Positions 18,497 to 30,728 of a stretch of DNA of 64,000 nt are shown piece after piece. The DNA is from Candidatus Zixiibacteriota bacterium (GTDB taxonomy: Bacteria; Desulfobacterota; Binatia; UBA9968): positions 1-64,000 of the forward strand of contig DATLYW010000030.1 in assembly GCA_035574315.1 (NCBI GenBank), written 5' to 3'. How positions within the stretch are numbered: position 1 is the first letter of the stretch; each line of letters opens with the position of its first letter. The translations under genes and the position numbers were made by a program. The notes beneath the pieces were generated by a model. It ran no database searches. It saw only the letters and a list, made by a program, of their open reading frames with translations, and was not told the origin of the DNA.

Positions 18497-19323
18497 CTAT
18501 TCCTGGCGGGGCTTGCCGCGGTAGAGCTTGCGGGCGCTGCGAAGGTGGGCGATGGCGTCGGCTTTTTTCCCGAGCGACTCGAGCAGGAGGCCGAGGTTGT
18601 AGTGCGCGTCGGCGAAACGCGGGTCGAGACGGATCGCCTCACGGTAGGCCGCGGCCGCGTCGTTCGGTCGGCGCATGTCCTCGAAGAGCACGCCGAGATT
18701 GAACCGCGGGACCGGATCGTCCGGCGCGCACCGGGCCGCCGCGCCGTAGTGCGTCTCTGCCTTCCGCCACTCTCCGGAGTCGTGATACAGCTTGCCGAGA
18801 TTCAGGTGGGCCTCGGCCATCTCGGGATCGATATCCAGGGCCCGCCGGTAGGCCCGGCGCGCCTCCGCAGCCGAGGTCGCCTCCAGCTCGACGCCGAGAC
18901 GGAACCAATCGTCGGCATCGAGCGTCCTTCGGACGCCCCCCGGGCCCGGGCGGGCCAGGCTGAGCTTTTTCGCCACGCTCTGGACGTCGAAGTTCAACAG
19001 CAGCTGGCCGGAATCCGGCTGCCAGCGGGAGCCGCCGTCGGAAACCACGATCCGGCGCCCGTCGGCGACGATCTTCAGCCGGGAGAGGTGACGAGCTTCA
19101 GGAAGCTGGCGCTTGAGCGAGGCGAGCATCCGAACGAGTGTCCGCGCGGGCACCTGCGACTGAAGCTCCTTGGTGGTCTTCAGGAGAAGCAGGTCTTGGA
19201 ACGTGAAGCGGAACCGCCTTCCGGGCCCGCGCCCGGGAGAGAGAAAACCGCGGTGGACCCAGGACCGGATGCGGCTGCCCGGGAGGTTGAGAATCCGAGC
19301 CGCGTCCCCGGTGCTGAAGAGCT

Positions 19324-19327
<4 letters not shown>
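18497..19327 (-). CDS. MerR-type DNA-binding domain fused to TPR repeats
   Basis: Protein of 276 residues. Residues ~1-75 are a MerR-like winged helix (KLFSTGDAARILNLPGSRIR, then WVHRGFLSPGRGPGRRFRFT). A linker with a beta-rich segment (RLKIVADGRRIVVSDGG) follows. From ~150 to the end there are tetratricopeptide repeats (DPEMAEAHLNLGKLYHDSGE, DPRFADAHYNLGLLLESLGK). The ATG overlaps the stop of the Ku gene (ATGA), so the two are translated together. This suggests a regulator or adaptor tied to the Ku system. The mercury or drug effector domain of classical MerR proteins is missing, replaced by protein-binding repeats. Confidence 0.85.
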
Positions 19328-21403
<2,076 letters not shown>

Positions 21404-21446
21404 TCGCTCCGGCCTCGGAGACGGCAGGCTCTCCGAGGGGCGGACT

Positions 21447-22076
21447 GTGAAGATCGTCAGGGAAGGTTACCGTTTCGTCGTGGCGGCCGCCGCGGCGGCG
21501 CTGGTTGCGGCCTGGGCCGGCTGGCCGTTCGCCGCCGGAACCGCGGCCGTCGCAGCGCTGTTCTTTGCCTGGTTTTTTCGTGATCCGGAACGGGTGACGC
21601 CGCCGGGCGATGACCTGATCGTGGCGCCGGCGGACGGCCGGGTGGTGAGCGTGGTCGAGGTGCGTGAGATGCCGTTTCTGGAGGAGGCCGGGCGGCGGGT
21701 GAGCATTTTTATGTCGCCTCTGGACGTGCACGTGAACCGGATGCCGGTAGCCGGGACGGTTGAAGAGGTGCGCTACAGGCCCGGGAAATTTCTCGCCGCC
21801 TACCGGGACAGCGCGGTGGAGGAGAACGAGCAGAACGCGATGACGGTCGTCAGCCGCTCGGGACGGAAGGTCGGGGTGGTGCAGGTCGCCGGGCTGGTGG
21901 CCCGGCGGATCGTGTGCCGGGTGCGGCCGGGCGACACGCTCGAGCGCGGTGAACGGTTCGGCCTGATCATGTTCGGCTCGCGCACCGATCTCTATCTGCC
22001 CCGCGGCTCCGCGGTCGAGGTCGCTGAGGGCGCGCGGGTAAAAGGCGGAGAAACAATCATCGGGAGGTTCGTATGA
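21447..22076 (+). CDS. psd: phosphatidylserine decarboxylase proenzyme
   Basis: Short-form decarboxylase of 209 residues that converts phosphatidylserine to phosphatidylethanolamine at the membrane. A hydrophobic N-terminus (YRFVVAAAAAALVAAW and GTAAVAALFFAWFF) anchors it. Self-cleavage at Gly177-Ser178 in GLIMFGSRTDLYLP would give the pyruvoyl-bearing alpha chain. The motif is FGS rather than the LGST of the long enterobacterial enzyme, as usual for the short class. The GTG at 21447 has GAGGGG upstream. Its stop overlaps the pssA start, pairing the two steps of PE synthesis in one transcript. Confidence 0.95.
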   Translation: MKIVREGYRFVVAAAAAALVAAWAGWPFAAGTAAVAALFFAWFFRDPERVTPPGDDLIVAPADGRVVSVVEVREMPFLEEAGRRVSIFMSPLDVHVNRMPVAGTVEEVRYRPGKFLAAYRDSAVEENEQNAMTVVSRSGRKVGVVQVAGLVARRIVCRVRPGDTLERGERFGLIMFGSRTDLYLPRGSAVEVAEGARVKGGETIIGRFV

Positions 22077-22918
22077 ACACGCCCGGCGGCGAGCCGATTC
22101 CGACGGGCAAGGTACGGCTGCTGCAGCGCCGGCCCCGGCCGCGGGTTCCTCTCAAGCAGAGGATGCCGGCCGAGAAGCTCAAGCGCGGTGTTTATCTGAT
22201 CCCGAACCTGTTCACCGCGGGCAACCTGATCTGCGGCTTTTTCTCGATTCTCGCCACGTTCAAGGGCGAGTATCTGCAGGCAACGCTGTACATGATCGCG
22301 GCGCACCTGCTCGACGGGGTGGACGGGCTGGCGGCCCGCATGACGAAGACTTCCAGCCAGTTCGGCATCGAGTTCGACTCGCTCGCCGACCTGGTTTCTT
22401 TCGGGGTCGCCCCGGCGGTGCTTTTTTATTTCTGGGCTCTGGTGCCGTGGGGCGCGCTGGGCTGGTTCGGGGCCTGCCTTTACGTGGTCTGCGGGGCGCT
22501 TCGCCTGTCGCGCTTCAATGTCCAGGCCCGCGGGGTGGAAAAGAGCCATTTCGTCGGCTTGCCGATCCCTGCGGCGGCCGAGATGGTGGGCGCGACCGTG
22601 GTGATGTACTACTTTCTCGGCGGGGAGGGGGCGCCGGGCAAGGCGCCGATCCTCCTGGTCACGATCTACGTTCTGGCGGCGCTGATGGTGAGCAACCTCC
22701 ATTTCTTCAGCCTGAAGCAGGCGCATCTTCAGAAGCGGTTTCCCATCTGGATGTTGGTTTCCGGGGTTTTCTTGATTATACTGTTCTTCGAGTTGCCCCA
22801 GGTCATGTATTTCACGACCTTCTTGTTATATATGTTATCCGGTCCTCTCTTATGGTGTTGGACGGCCTTCAGGCGTCGACGGGAAAAGAGAGGGGAAACG
22901 GCAGGTGCGATGCCTTAA
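22073..22918 (+). CDS. pssA: CDP-diacylglycerol--serine O-phosphatidyltransferase
   Basis: Integral membrane enzyme of 281 residues that makes phosphatidylserine from CDP-diacylglycerol and serine, the step before Psd. The CDP-alcohol phosphotransferase motif (D-G-x2-A-R-x8-G-x3-D-x3-D) is present in LLDGVDGLAARMTK followed by FGIEFDSLADLVSFG. About seven hydrophobic segments follow. The N-terminal 30 residues are basic and cytoplasmic. The ATG overlaps the psd stop. An intrinsic terminator follows 27 bases after the stop. Confidence 0.95.
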   Translation: MNTPGGEPIPTGKVRLLQRRPRPRVPLKQRMPAEKLKRGVYLIPNLFTAGNLICGFFSILATFKGEYLQATLYMIAAHLLDGVDGLAARMTKTSSQFGIEFDSLADLVSFGVAPAVLFYFWALVPWGALGWFGACLYVVCGALRLSRFNVQARGVEKSHFVGLPIPAAAEMVGATVVMYYFLGGEGAPGKAPILLVTIYVLAALMVSNLHFFSLKQAHLQKRFPIWMLVSGVFLIILFFELPQVMYFTTFLLYMLSGPLLWCWTAFRRRREKRGETAGAMP

Positions 22919-22944
22919 CTCCCCGTCTCGCGAATCATGCAAAG

Positions 22945-22980
22945 ACTCCCGTTGGCCCGGCCGCGGGAGTTTTTATTTTT
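22945..22980 (+). terminator. intrinsic terminator (or attenuator) between pssA and leuA
   Basis: ACTCCCG (22945-22951) pairs with CGGGAGT (22964-22970) around a GC-rich loop, followed by ttttattttt. It lies between pssA and leuA on the coding strand. A flanking pair GTCTC (22925-22929) and GAGAC (22981-22985) could enclose the hairpin in a larger stem. No leader peptide with leucine codons is visible, so classical attenuation is not shown. Confidence 0.7.
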
Positions 22981-23015
22981 GAGACAAGGGATACGATTCA
23001 ATGGAGGACCCGATC

Positions 23016-24584
23016 ATGGCACCTGAGACGGGAGGCAACGACTACGTAAGGATCTTCGATACGACGCTGCGCGACGGCGAGCAGTCGCCGGGCGCCAGCA
23101 TGACGGTGGAGCAGAAGCTGGTGATCGCGCGCCAGCTCGAGAAGCTGGGCGTCGACGTGATCGAGGCGGGGTTCGCCGCTTCCTCGGAGGGAGACTTCGA
23201 GGCGATCCAGAGGATTTGCAGGGAGGTCAAGCGGCCGCGGATACTGAGCCTGGCTCGGGCCCAGGAGGGCGACATCCAGCGCGCGCTCCAGTCGGTCGAG
23301 CACGCCAGGGTTCCCGGCATCCACGTCTTCATCGCCACCTCCGACATCCATCTCAAGCACAAGCTCCGGATGACGCGGGAGCAGGTGCTCGAAGCGGCGG
23401 TGAAGGCGGTGAGCTACGCCAGGCAGCACCTCGACTACATCGAATTTTCGGCCGAGGACGCGTCGCGCAGCGATCTCGAGTTCCTGATTCAGGTGTTCCG
23501 GGAGGTGATCCGCGCGGGCGCAAGCACGATCAACGTCCCCGACACCACGGGCTACGCGATCCCGGCGGAATTCGGCGCTCTGGTGGGCAACCTGATCGAG
23601 CGGACGGCGGGGGCGGAACGGGTGACGTGGAGCGCGCACTGCCACAACGATCTCGGCCTGGCCGTTGCCAACTCGCTCGCGGCGGTCGCTGCCGGAGCCC
23701 GGCAGGTCGAATGCACGATCAACGGGATCGGGGAGCGCGCCGGCAACACTTCCCTGGAGGAAGTGGTGATGGCGCTGAGGACGCGGAAGAACTACCTCAA
23801 CGTCGATACGAGGATCGTCACCGAGCAGATCTATCCGACGTCGCGGCTGGTCTCGCAGGTGACCGGAATCCCGATTCCCATCAACAAGCCCATCGTGGGC
23901 GACAACGCTTTCGCGCACGAGGCCGGCATCCATCAGGACGGGGTGCTGAAGCACAAGCAGACCTACGAGATCATGACGCCCGAGTCGATCGGCATTCCCG
24001 GTAACCGTCTGGTGATGGGCAAGCATTCCGGACGGCATGCCTTCGACGAGCGGCTGAAGCACCTGGGGTTTCACCTGAGCAAGGACGACATGAACCGGGC
24101 GTTCGTGCGGTTCAAGCAGCTCGCCGACAAGAAGAAGCACGTCTACGACGAGGACATCGAGGCGATCATCGCCGAGGAGATCCTGCGGGTTCCCGGGCAG
24201 CCTGACCGTTACGAGCTCTTGTACCTGAACGTCCACTCCAGCTCCGACGGCGTGCCGTCGGCGACCGTGAAGCTGCGCGTCGCCGGCGAGGAGCGCATGG
24301 ACTACGCTTCCGGCGACGGCCTGGTGGACGCCTGCTACAAGGCGATCGCCAAGATCACCGGCTCGAACTCGCAGCTGGTGCGCTACAGCGTCAACGCGAT
24401 TACCGGGGGAGCCGACGCCCAGGGAGGGGTTTCCTGCATCATCGAGGACGACGGGATGCGGGTCTCCGGGCAGGGGGCCCACACCGACATCATCATGGCC
24501 AGCGCCCTGGCGTACATCAACGCGCTCAACAAGCTGGAGGGCCGACGGCGCTACCGGCAGCTGGTGGAGAGAGAGGGACCATGA
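23016..24584 (+). CDS. leuA: 2-isopropylmalate synthase
   Basis: Enzyme of 522 residues that condenses acetyl-CoA with 2-oxoisovalerate, the first step of leucine synthesis. The TIM-barrel catalytic domain opens with [18 protein letters not shown] and has the metal-binding HxH in [33 protein letters not shown] follows. The C-terminal LeuA dimer domain (from ~390) carries leucine feedback control in the family. The ATG at 23016 is preferred to that at 23001: the upstream one overlaps GGAGG, which sits 8 bases before 23016. The stop overlaps the leuB start. Confidence 0.97.
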   Translation: MAPETGGNDYVRIFDTTLRDGEQSPGASMTVEQKLVIARQLEKLGVDVIEAGFAASSEGDFEAIQRICREVKRPRILSLARAQEGDIQRALQSVEHARVPGIHVFIATSDIHLKHKLRMTREQVLEAAVKAVSYARQHLDYIEFSAEDASRSDLEFLIQVFREVIRAGASTINVPDTTGYAIPAEFGALVGNLIERTAGAERVTWSAHCHNDLGLAVANSLAAVAAGARQVECTINGIGERAGNTSLEEVVMALRTRKNYLNVDTRIVTEQIYPTSRLVSQVTGIPIPINKPIVGDNAFAHEAGIHQDGVLKHKQTYEIMTPESIGIPGNRLVMGKHSGRHAFDERLKHLGFHLSKDDMNRAFVRFKQLADKKKHVYDEDIEAIIAEEILRVPGQPDRYELLYLNVHSSSDGVPSATVKLRVAGEERMDYASGDGLVDACYKAIAKITGSNSQLVRYSVNAITGGADAQGGVSCIIEDDGMRVSGQGAHTDIIMASALAYINALNKLEGRRRYRQLVEREGP

Positions 24585-25672
24585 ACTACAAGATCGCGGT
24601 GCTGCCCGGAGACGGCATCGGCCCCGAGGTCATGCGCGAGGGGACCGAAGTGCTCAGGCAGACGGCCGATCTCTACGGCTTCACCGTTTCGCTGGAGGAG
24701 GGGATCGTGGGCGGGGCCTCGATCGACGCCTTCGGCAAGCCGCTCACGGATTCCGTGCTGCGGCTGGCGAAGCAGAGCGACGCGGTCCTGCTGGGCGCCA
24801 TGGGAGGGCCCAAGTGGGACGGCCTGGACTACTCCGTGCGCCCCGAACGGGCGCTGCTGGCCCTGCGCCAGGAGCTCGGCCTGTTCGCCAATCTGCGGCC
24901 GGTGAAGCTCTTTTCCGCCCTGGCGGCGGCGTCGACGTTGAAGCGTGAGGTCGTCGAAGGAACCGATCTTCTGGTGGTGCGCGAGCTCACCGGAGGAATC
25001 TATTTCGGGCAGCCCAAGGGGATCACCCGCCTGCCGGACGGCACTGAGCGCGGCGTGAACACAGAGGTCTACACGACTCCGGAGATCGAGAGGATCGCGC
25101 GGGTGGCTTTCGAGGCCGCGCGGAAGCGGCGCGGCAAGGTGACCTCGGTCGACAAGGCGAACGTTCTCGAGGCGACCGAGTTGTGGCGCAAGGTCGTGAC
25201 GCGCGTTCACGCGGAGGGCGGTTACGGCGACGTGCGGCTCGAGCACATGCTGGTGGACAATTGCGCGATGCAGCTGATTCGCGACCCGCGACAGTTCGAC
25301 GTGCTGGTGACGACCAACATGTTCGGGGATATTCTGAGCGACGAGGCGGCGATGCTCACCGGCTCGATCGGCATGCTGCCGTCGGCCAGTGTCGGAGGCA
25401 GCGTCGGAATGTACGAGCCGGTGCACGGGACCGCACCGGACATCGCCGGCCAGGACAAGGCGAATCCGCTGGCGACGATCCTGTCGGTAGCCCTCATGTT
25501 GCGCCACTCTCTCGGCCAGACCCAGGCGGCCGAGCGAGTCGAGCGCGCCGTGGAGGCGGTGCTCGACGCGGGCTATCGGACCCTGGACATCCAGGAAAAG
25601 GACTGCCGGCCGGTCGGCTGCCGGGAGATGGGCCGCCTGGTGCGGGAGCGCATCGCGCGGCTCGAAGGATAG
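24581..25672 (+). CDS. leuB: 3-isopropylmalate dehydrogenase
   Basis: Enzyme of 363 residues that oxidatively decarboxylates 3-isopropylmalate with NAD+ to the leucine keto acid. Family marks are [16 protein letters not shown], the substrate loop [27 protein letters not shown], and the metal/cofactor region [20 protein letters not shown]. The ATG overlaps the leuA stop (ATGA). Length is normal. Catalytic Lys and Tyr regions ([17 protein letters not shown] and [10 protein letters not shown]) are intact. Confidence 0.96.
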   Translation: MNYKIAVLPGDGIGPEVMREGTEVLRQTADLYGFTVSLEEGIVGGASIDAFGKPLTDSVLRLAKQSDAVLLGAMGGPKWDGLDYSVRPERALLALRQELGLFANLRPVKLFSALAAASTLKREVVEGTDLLVVRELTGGIYFGQPKGITRLPDGTERGVNTEVYTTPEIERIARVAFEAARKRRGKVTSVDKANVLEATELWRKVVTRVHAEGGYGDVRLEHMLVDNCAMQLIRDPRQFDVLVTTNMFGDILSDEAAMLTGSIGMLPSASVGGSVGMYEPVHGTAPDIAGQDKANPLATILSVALMLRHSLGQTQAAERVERAVEAVLDAGYRTLDIQEKDCRPVGCREMGRLVRERIARLEG

Positions 25673-25676
25673 AGGC

Positions 25677-26699
25677 GTGAAGAAGCAAAGCTACAACGTG
25701 GCGGTGGTGGGGGCGACGGGGGCCGTGGGCGAGCAGATGCGCGAGGTCCTCGAGGAGCGTCAGTTCCCGGTGGGGCGTTTGCGCCTGCTGGCCTCGGAGC
25801 GGTCGGCCGGGCAGAAGCTCGAGTTCGGCGGGAGCAAGGTGACGGTGGAGGTCCTGCAGGAGAGCTCCTTCGAGGGGATCGACATCGCCCTGTTCTCGGC
25901 CGGCGGCAGCGTGAGCGCCAGGTTCGCGCCCGCGGCGGTGGCGGCGGGCAGCGTGGTCATCGACAACACCGCTTTCTTCAGGATGGAGCCCGACATTCCG
26001 CTGGTGGTGCCTGAGGTGAACGCGGCCGAGATCGCCCGCTACAGGGCCCGTGGCATTATCGCCAACCCGAATTGCTCGACGATCCAGATGGTCGTCGCGC
26101 TCAAGCCGATTCACGAGGCGGCGCGGATCAAGAGGGTCGTGGTGTCGACCTATCAGTCGGTCTCGGGCGCGGGCCGCAGGGCGATGGAGGAGCTGAGCGG
26201 ACAGGTCACGGCGCTCTACAACGGACGGGAGCTGACCAAGGAGAAGTTTCCCCACCAGATCGCCTTCAACTGCATTCCGCAGATCGACGTCTTTCTCCCC
26301 GGCGGCTATACCAAGGAAGAGATGAAGCTCATCAACGAGACCCGGAAGATCCTCGGCGAGCCGTCGCTGCCGGTGACCGCCACGGCGGTGCGGGTGCCGG
26401 TGTTCTGCGGCCATTCGGAGTCGGTCAACGTGGAGACCGAAAGGAAGCTCACCGCCGGCGACGTGCGCGCGCTGCTGCGGGAGGCTCCGGGGATCATCGT
26501 CTGCGACGAGCCCGATCGGAGCGTTTACCCGATGCCGATCGACGCGACCGGCAAGGACGCGACCTTCGTCGGGCGGATCCGCGAGGACAATTCGGTTCCC
26601 AACGGCATCAATCTGTGGATCGTCGCCGACAACCTGCGCAAGGGGGCGGCGTTGAACGCCGTTCAGATCGCCGAGATCCTGATTCGCGACTACCTCTAG
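25677..26699 (+). CDS. asd: aspartate-semialdehyde dehydrogenase
   Basis: Enzyme of 340 residues that reduces aspartyl phosphate to the semialdehyde with NADPH, the branch to lysine/diaminopimelate, threonine and methionine. NADP binding is in YNVAVVGATGAVGEQMREVL. The nucleophile is Cys133 in IANPNCSTIQMVVAL, and the active-site His lies in RVPVFCGHSESVNVE. It starts with GTG 4 bases after the leuB stop, as in Geobacter-type leu operons. Length and residues are standard. Confidence 0.96.
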   Translation: MKKQSYNVAVVGATGAVGEQMREVLEERQFPVGRLRLLASERSAGQKLEFGGSKVTVEVLQESSFEGIDIALFSAGGSVSARFAPAAVAAGSVVIDNTAFFRMEPDIPLVVPEVNAAEIARYRARGIIANPNCSTIQMVVALKPIHEAARIKRVVVSTYQSVSGAGRRAMEELSGQVTALYNGRELTKEKFPHQIAFNCIPQIDVFLPGGYTKEEMKLINETRKILGEPSLPVTATAVRVPVFCGHSESVNVETERKLTAGDVRALLREAPGIIVCDEPDRSVYPMPIDATGKDATFVGRIREDNSVPNGINLWIVADNLRKGAALNAVQIAEILIRDYL

Positions 26700-26727
26700 A
26701 TTTTCCGGCGGGGCGGCCGGCGGCGCC

Positions 26728-27459
26728 GTGAACATCAAGTTGACGCTGGAGTACGACGGGACCAACTACCACGGCTGGCAATTGCAACCCAATGGAGTCA
26801 GCGTCCAGGCGGTCGTGGAGAAGGCCGTCGCGACCTTCCTCGGGGCCCCGGCGCGGGTCACGGCCGCGGGGCGGACCGACGCGGGCGTGCACGCGCTCGG
26901 TCAGGTCGCCAATTTCGTAACCGACCGCAATCCCGATCTCGGCAAGCTGCAGAAGGGCCTGAACGCCCTCACCCCGCGCGACATCGTGATTCGCGAGGTG
27001 GAGCACGTCCCGGACTCGTTCGACGCCCGGCGCGACGCCCGGAGCCGCGAGTACCGCTACCGGATCTGGAACCGCCCGTGGCCGTCGCCCTTCGAGTGCC
27101 GCTACGCCTGGCACGTGCACGACCCGCTCGACCTCGAGCCGATGCGCGAGGCGATTGCGGCGCTCGAGGGGGAGCACGATTTCTCTTCCTTCCAGGCGGC
27201 GGGCTGCGAGGCGGCGCATGCGGTGCGGCGCATCTTCTCCAATTCCCTGGAGCGGGAGGACGGGGTTGTGGTTTACAGGGTCGAGGCGACCGCCTTTCTC
27301 CGGCACATGGTCCGCAACATCGTGGGCACCCTTGTCGAGGTGGGGCGAGGAGAACGCACGCCGGCGGAATTCGTTCGGCTGCTGGAGGCGCGCGACAGGA
27401 GGAAGGCGGGGCGGACGGCGCCGGCGCATGGTCTGTTCCTGACCAGCGTCCGTTACTGA
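26728..27459 (+). CDS. truA: tRNA pseudouridine(38-40) synthase TruA
   Basis: Enzyme of 243 residues that makes pseudouridine in the anticodon stem of tRNAs. Catalytic Asp51 is in AAGRTDAGVHALGQVANF. Other conserved parts are LEYDGTNYHGWQLQPNG at the start and FLRHMVRNIVGTLVEVG near the C-terminus. It begins with GTG 28 bases after asd, so it is probably cotranscribed. The placement downstream of asd is common in Desulfobacterota-like genomes. Confidence 0.96.
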   Translation: MNIKLTLEYDGTNYHGWQLQPNGVSVQAVVEKAVATFLGAPARVTAAGRTDAGVHALGQVANFVTDRNPDLGKLQKGLNALTPRDIVIREVEHVPDSFDARRDARSREYRYRIWNRPWPSPFECRYAWHVHDPLDLEPMREAIAALEGEHDFSSFQAAGCEAAHAVRRIFSNSLEREDGVVVYRVEATAFLRHMVRNIVGTLVEVGRGERTPAEFVRLLEARDRRKAGRTAPAHGLFLTSVRY

Positions 27460-27538
27460 ACCGGGCCGGACCGCGGAAAGGGGCGGGCGCTCCATCCCTC
27501 CCCGAACGCGACGATGCAACGACAGGAGGGCAGGCGAG

Positions 27539-28450
27539 ATGATACCGGCGCACGACAATTTTTACGACATCTACTCCAAGGCGAGAAAGCTCAAGATCCG
27601 CTGGCCGAACGGCGCGCGGATGGCGGTCGCTCTCGCGGGCAACCTGGAGGCGTGGACGGAGACCCCCGATCCGAAACACCGCCGGACGCGGCACGTCGGG
27701 GGATCCAATCCCATCAAGGAAGACGACGTCAAGTCGCCGTACGACTGCCGCACGGCGAGCGAAAATGACTACGGCGGTCGAACCGGCGTCTGGCGCATCT
27801 TGCGTATCCTGGACAAGCATGGAGTCAAGGCTTCGTTCAACGTCAACGCGCTTTGCGTCCTGCGCTACCCGGAGGCGGTCAAGGCGGTTCACGAGCGAGG
27901 CCACGAGATTGTCGGCCACTCCTACGCCGAGGACGTTCAGCTCGTTCACCTCTCGCCGGAGGAGGAGCGCGAAGAGATCCGCACGTGCGTCAAGATGTTT
28001 CAGGACTTCCTGGGCGTGCGGATCACGGGCTGGCTGACGTCCGGGATGCGCCATACGGAGCGCACGCTGGCCATTCTGGCCGACGAGGGATTTCTCTGGC
28101 ATGGCGACGCGGTGAACGACGACAATCCCTATCCGGTCGAGATCGCCGGCAAGACGATGCTCGTGATCCCCTACAAGAACGCGATCAGCGGCCTGAACGA
28201 CACCGGCATGTACCGGCGAGGGCTCACGGCGCGGGACCTGTTCAACTCGTTCAAAGACGAGTTCGATCTGCTGTACGAAGAATCGGCGACGGAGCCGAAG
28301 ATGTTGACGATGGCGATGCACTGCCAGATGGCGTTTCCGGCCACCGGGAAGGTCTACGACGAGGCGATCCAGTACGCCAAGAGCTTTCCCGGCGTCTGGT
28401 TCGCGCGCCGGGACGAAATCGCCCGCTGGGTGATGGCCGAGTGCCTGTGA
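27539..28450 (+). CDS. CE4 (polysaccharide deacetylase/PuuE-like) fold hydrolase with altered metal site
   Basis: Protein of 303 residues with the NodB barrel pattern ([20 protein letters not shown], then [20 protein letters not shown]). The usual first metal Asp (T-F-D-D) is replaced: the strand reads [12 protein letters not shown]. The H-x3-H motif is reduced to HSYAE, so a zinc site is unlikely in the usual form. This resembles the metal-free allantoinase PuuE branch of CE4 and points to amide or ureide hydrolysis rather than chitin deacetylation (inference). It sits between truA and leuC within the amino acid cluster. A second CE4 gene at 53.3 kb keeps the metal ligands. Confidence 0.8.
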   Translation: MIPAHDNFYDIYSKARKLKIRWPNGARMAVALAGNLEAWTETPDPKHRRTRHVGGSNPIKEDDVKSPYDCRTASENDYGGRTGVWRILRILDKHGVKASFNVNALCVLRYPEAVKAVHERGHEIVGHSYAEDVQLVHLSPEEEREEIRTCVKMFQDFLGVRITGWLTSGMRHTERTLAILADEGFLWHGDAVNDDNPYPVEIAGKTMLVIPYKNAISGLNDTGMYRRGLTARDLFNSFKDEFDLLYEESATEPKMLTMAMHCQMAFPATGKVYDEAIQYAKSFPGVWFARRDEIARWVMAECL

Positions 28451-28571
28451 GGGCGGGCTCGCGCCGGGGCGCCGGGGGGCGCGTAAGCGTGCGATTTGGA
28501 GAGGGTTCCGGCCCGGACGCCTCTTGAAGTTGCGGGTGCGGGCCGATATGATCCCGCTGGGAGTTTCTTCG

Positions 28572-29978
28572 ATGGCGGACAGCTCGGGCAAGACGCTCTA
28601 CGACAAGATCTGGGAATCGCACACCGTCGGCATTCTGCCCACCGGGCAGACGCAGCTCTTCATCGGTCTTCATCTGATTCACGAGATCACGACCGCGCCG
28701 GCGTTCGACATGCTCCGGGAACGAGGGATGGACGTGGCGTTTCCCGAGCGGACCTTCGCCACCGTCGACCACATCGTTCCGACCGACGTCCGGCGCCGCC
28801 CCTTCGCCGACGCCGAGGCCGAAGAGCTCACGCGGGCCCTGGAGCGGAACGTGCGCGAGTTCGGCGTCGAATTTTTCGGCCTCGACAGCCCGCACCAGGG
28901 AATCGTCCACGTCATCGGTCCCCAGCTGGGGCTCACGCAACCCGGAATGACGCTCGCCTGCGGCGACAGCCACACGAGCACCCATGGCGCCTTCGGAACG
29001 CTGGCGTTCGGCATCGGCACGAGCCAGGTGCGCGACGTGCTGGCGACGCAAACGCTGGCGATGGACCGGCTCAAGGTGCGCCGCATCAACGTCACCGGGT
29101 CGCTGGGACACGGCGTTTACGCCAAGGACGTGATCCTCAACATCATTCGCCGCCTGGGGGTAAGCGGCGGCAAGGGCTTCGCCTACGAGTACGGCGGCGA
29201 GGTGATCGACCGCATGACGATGGAAGAGCGGATGACCGTGTGCAACATGAGCATCGAGGGCGGAGCGCTGGTGGGCTACGTCAACCCCGATCAAACGACC
29301 TTTGATTTCCTCAAGGGGCGGCGCTACGTCCCCACGGGCGAGGCGTTCGTGAGGGCGGTGCGCTACTGGCAGTCGATCGCTTCCGACCCCGATGCGCATT
29401 ACGACGACGTCGTGACCTTTGCCGGAGCGGAGATCGAGCCGACCGTGACGTGGGGGATCAATCCCGGGCAGGCGGTGGGGATCTCGGAGAAGCTTCCGGA
29501 GCCGGAATCGTTGGCGGATCCCGACGGGGCGCGGAAGGCCTACGAGCATATGGGATGGCGGCCGGGAACCGCGATCCTGGGGACGCCGATCGACGTGGCT
29601 TTCATCGGCTCGTGCACCAATTCCCGGTTGGCGGACCTGCGCGCCGCCGCGCGCGTCGCCCGCGGGCGAAAGGTCAAACCAGGTGTTCGGGCGCTGGTAG
29701 TTCCTGGATCGGCGGAGGTCAAGAAGCTGGCGGAGCAGGAGGGGCTGCACGAGATCTTTCGCGAGGCTGGCTTCGAATGGCGCGAGGCGGGTTGCTCGAT
29801 GTGCCTGGCGATGAACCCCGACCGGCTGAACGGCCGCGAGGTCTGCGCGTCGTCGTCCAACCGCAACTTCATCGGTCGCCAGGGAAGTCCCGGCGGGCGC
29901 ACCTTGCTCATGAGCCCGGCGATGGTGGCGGCGGCGGCGTTGAACGGCAAAGTGGTTGACGTCCGGGATTATGTCTAG
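28572..29978 (+). CDS. leuC: 3-isopropylmalate dehydratase large subunit
   Basis: Aconitase-family subunit of 468 residues that carries the 4Fe-4S cluster and isomerises isopropylmalate with LeuD. Cluster ligands are a Cys in [12 protein letters not shown] and the pair in [13 protein letters not shown]. Substrate motifs [19 protein letters not shown] and [18 protein letters not shown] are present. The ATG at 28572 ([14 protein letters not shown]) has GGGAG about 9 bases upstream and starts at the homology boundary; earlier in-frame codons add a poor tail. It is separated from leuA-leuB by asd, truA and a CE4 gene. Confidence 0.96.
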   Translation: MADSSGKTLYDKIWESHTVGILPTGQTQLFIGLHLIHEITTAPAFDMLRERGMDVAFPERTFATVDHIVPTDVRRRPFADAEAEELTRALERNVREFGVEFFGLDSPHQGIVHVIGPQLGLTQPGMTLACGDSHTSTHGAFGTLAFGIGTSQVRDVLATQTLAMDRLKVRRINVTGSLGHGVYAKDVILNIIRRLGVSGGKGFAYEYGGEVIDRMTMEERMTVCNMSIEGGALVGYVNPDQTTFDFLKGRRYVPTGEAFVRAVRYWQSIASDPDAHYDDVVTFAGAEIEPTVTWGINPGQAVGISEKLPEPESLADPDGARKAYEHMGWRPGTAILGTPIDVAFIGSCTNSRLADLRAAARVARGRKVKPGVRALVVPGSAEVKKLAEQEGLHEIFREAGFEWREAGCSMCLAMNPDRLNGREVCASSSNRNFIGRQGSPGGRTLLMSPAMVAAAALNGKVVDVRDYV

Positions 29979-29991
29979 AGAGGCCGGAGGA

Positions 29992-30606
29992 ATGAGCGGC
30001 ATCGTCAAGGTCACGCGGATCGAGGGGACGGCCGTCGCGGTGCGGGGCAACGACATCGACACCGACCGGATCATTCCGGCCCGGTATCTCAAGGAAGTGA
30101 CGTTCGCGCGGATGGGCGAGTACCCGTTCTTCGACGAGCGTTTCGACGCCGACGGACGTCCCAAGCCTCACCCGTTCAACGATCCCCGGCACAAGGGCGC
30201 CTCGATCCTGCTGGTGAACAAGAACTTCGGCTGCGGCTCGTCGCGCGAGCACGCGCCGCAGGCCCTGCATCGGTTCGGCATCCAGGCGATCGTCGGGGAG
30301 TCGTTCGCCGCGATTTTTGCGGGCAACTGCACGATGATCGGCGTGCCTACCGTGACCGTGTCGCACGACGAGATCGAGCGGATGATGGCGGCGGCGGAGC
30401 GGAACCCGCAAACGCGGTTCACGGTCGACCTCGAGTCCAAGGTCGTCCTTTTCGGAGAGCAGCGGGTCGCGCTTGATCTGCCGGAGACCTTTCGCAGAGC
30501 GCTCACGAGCGGTTCCTGGGATTCGACGGCTTTGCTGCGCGCCAATCTCGAAGCGGTGAGGAAGACCGCGTCGAAGCTTCCGTACCTGACCGGATTCACG
30601 GCGTGA
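29992..30606 (+). CDS. leuD: 3-isopropylmalate dehydratase small subunit
   Basis: Partner of LeuC, 204 residues, forming the swivel domain of the isomerase. Signatures are GNDIDTDRIIPARYL and LLVNKNFGCGSSREHAPQAL. Two starts are possible: 29971 (overlapping the leuC stop) and 29992 (MSGIVKVTRIEG). GGAGG lies only 1 base before the second, but AGAGG lies 8 bases before it; homology favours the second. The product is standard in length for the class with a ~30-residue N-terminal strand. Confidence 0.94.
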   Translation: MSGIVKVTRIEGTAVAVRGNDIDTDRIIPARYLKEVTFARMGEYPFFDERFDADGRPKPHPFNDPRHKGASILLVNKNFGCGSSREHAPQALHRFGIQAIVGESFAAIFAGNCTMIGVPTVTVSHDEIERMMAAAERNPQTRFTVDLESKVVLFGEQRVALDLPETFRRALTSGSWDSTALLRANLEAVRKTASKLPYLTGFTA

Positions 30607-30728
30607 GACGCCTTCGACCCTGATTCTCCAGGGCTCGCTGACCTCGTGGGACGCCCGGATCACCCGGGAGCGGAGGTCGAGGCGGTGCGCGGGGCGGTAC
30701 TGCAAGGACGGTATCGAGGAGGAAAAGC

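Noticed and set aside
27539-28450. Cell-wall or chitin deacetylase role for the CE4 gene
   Set aside because: No signal peptide and the metal ligands are missing.
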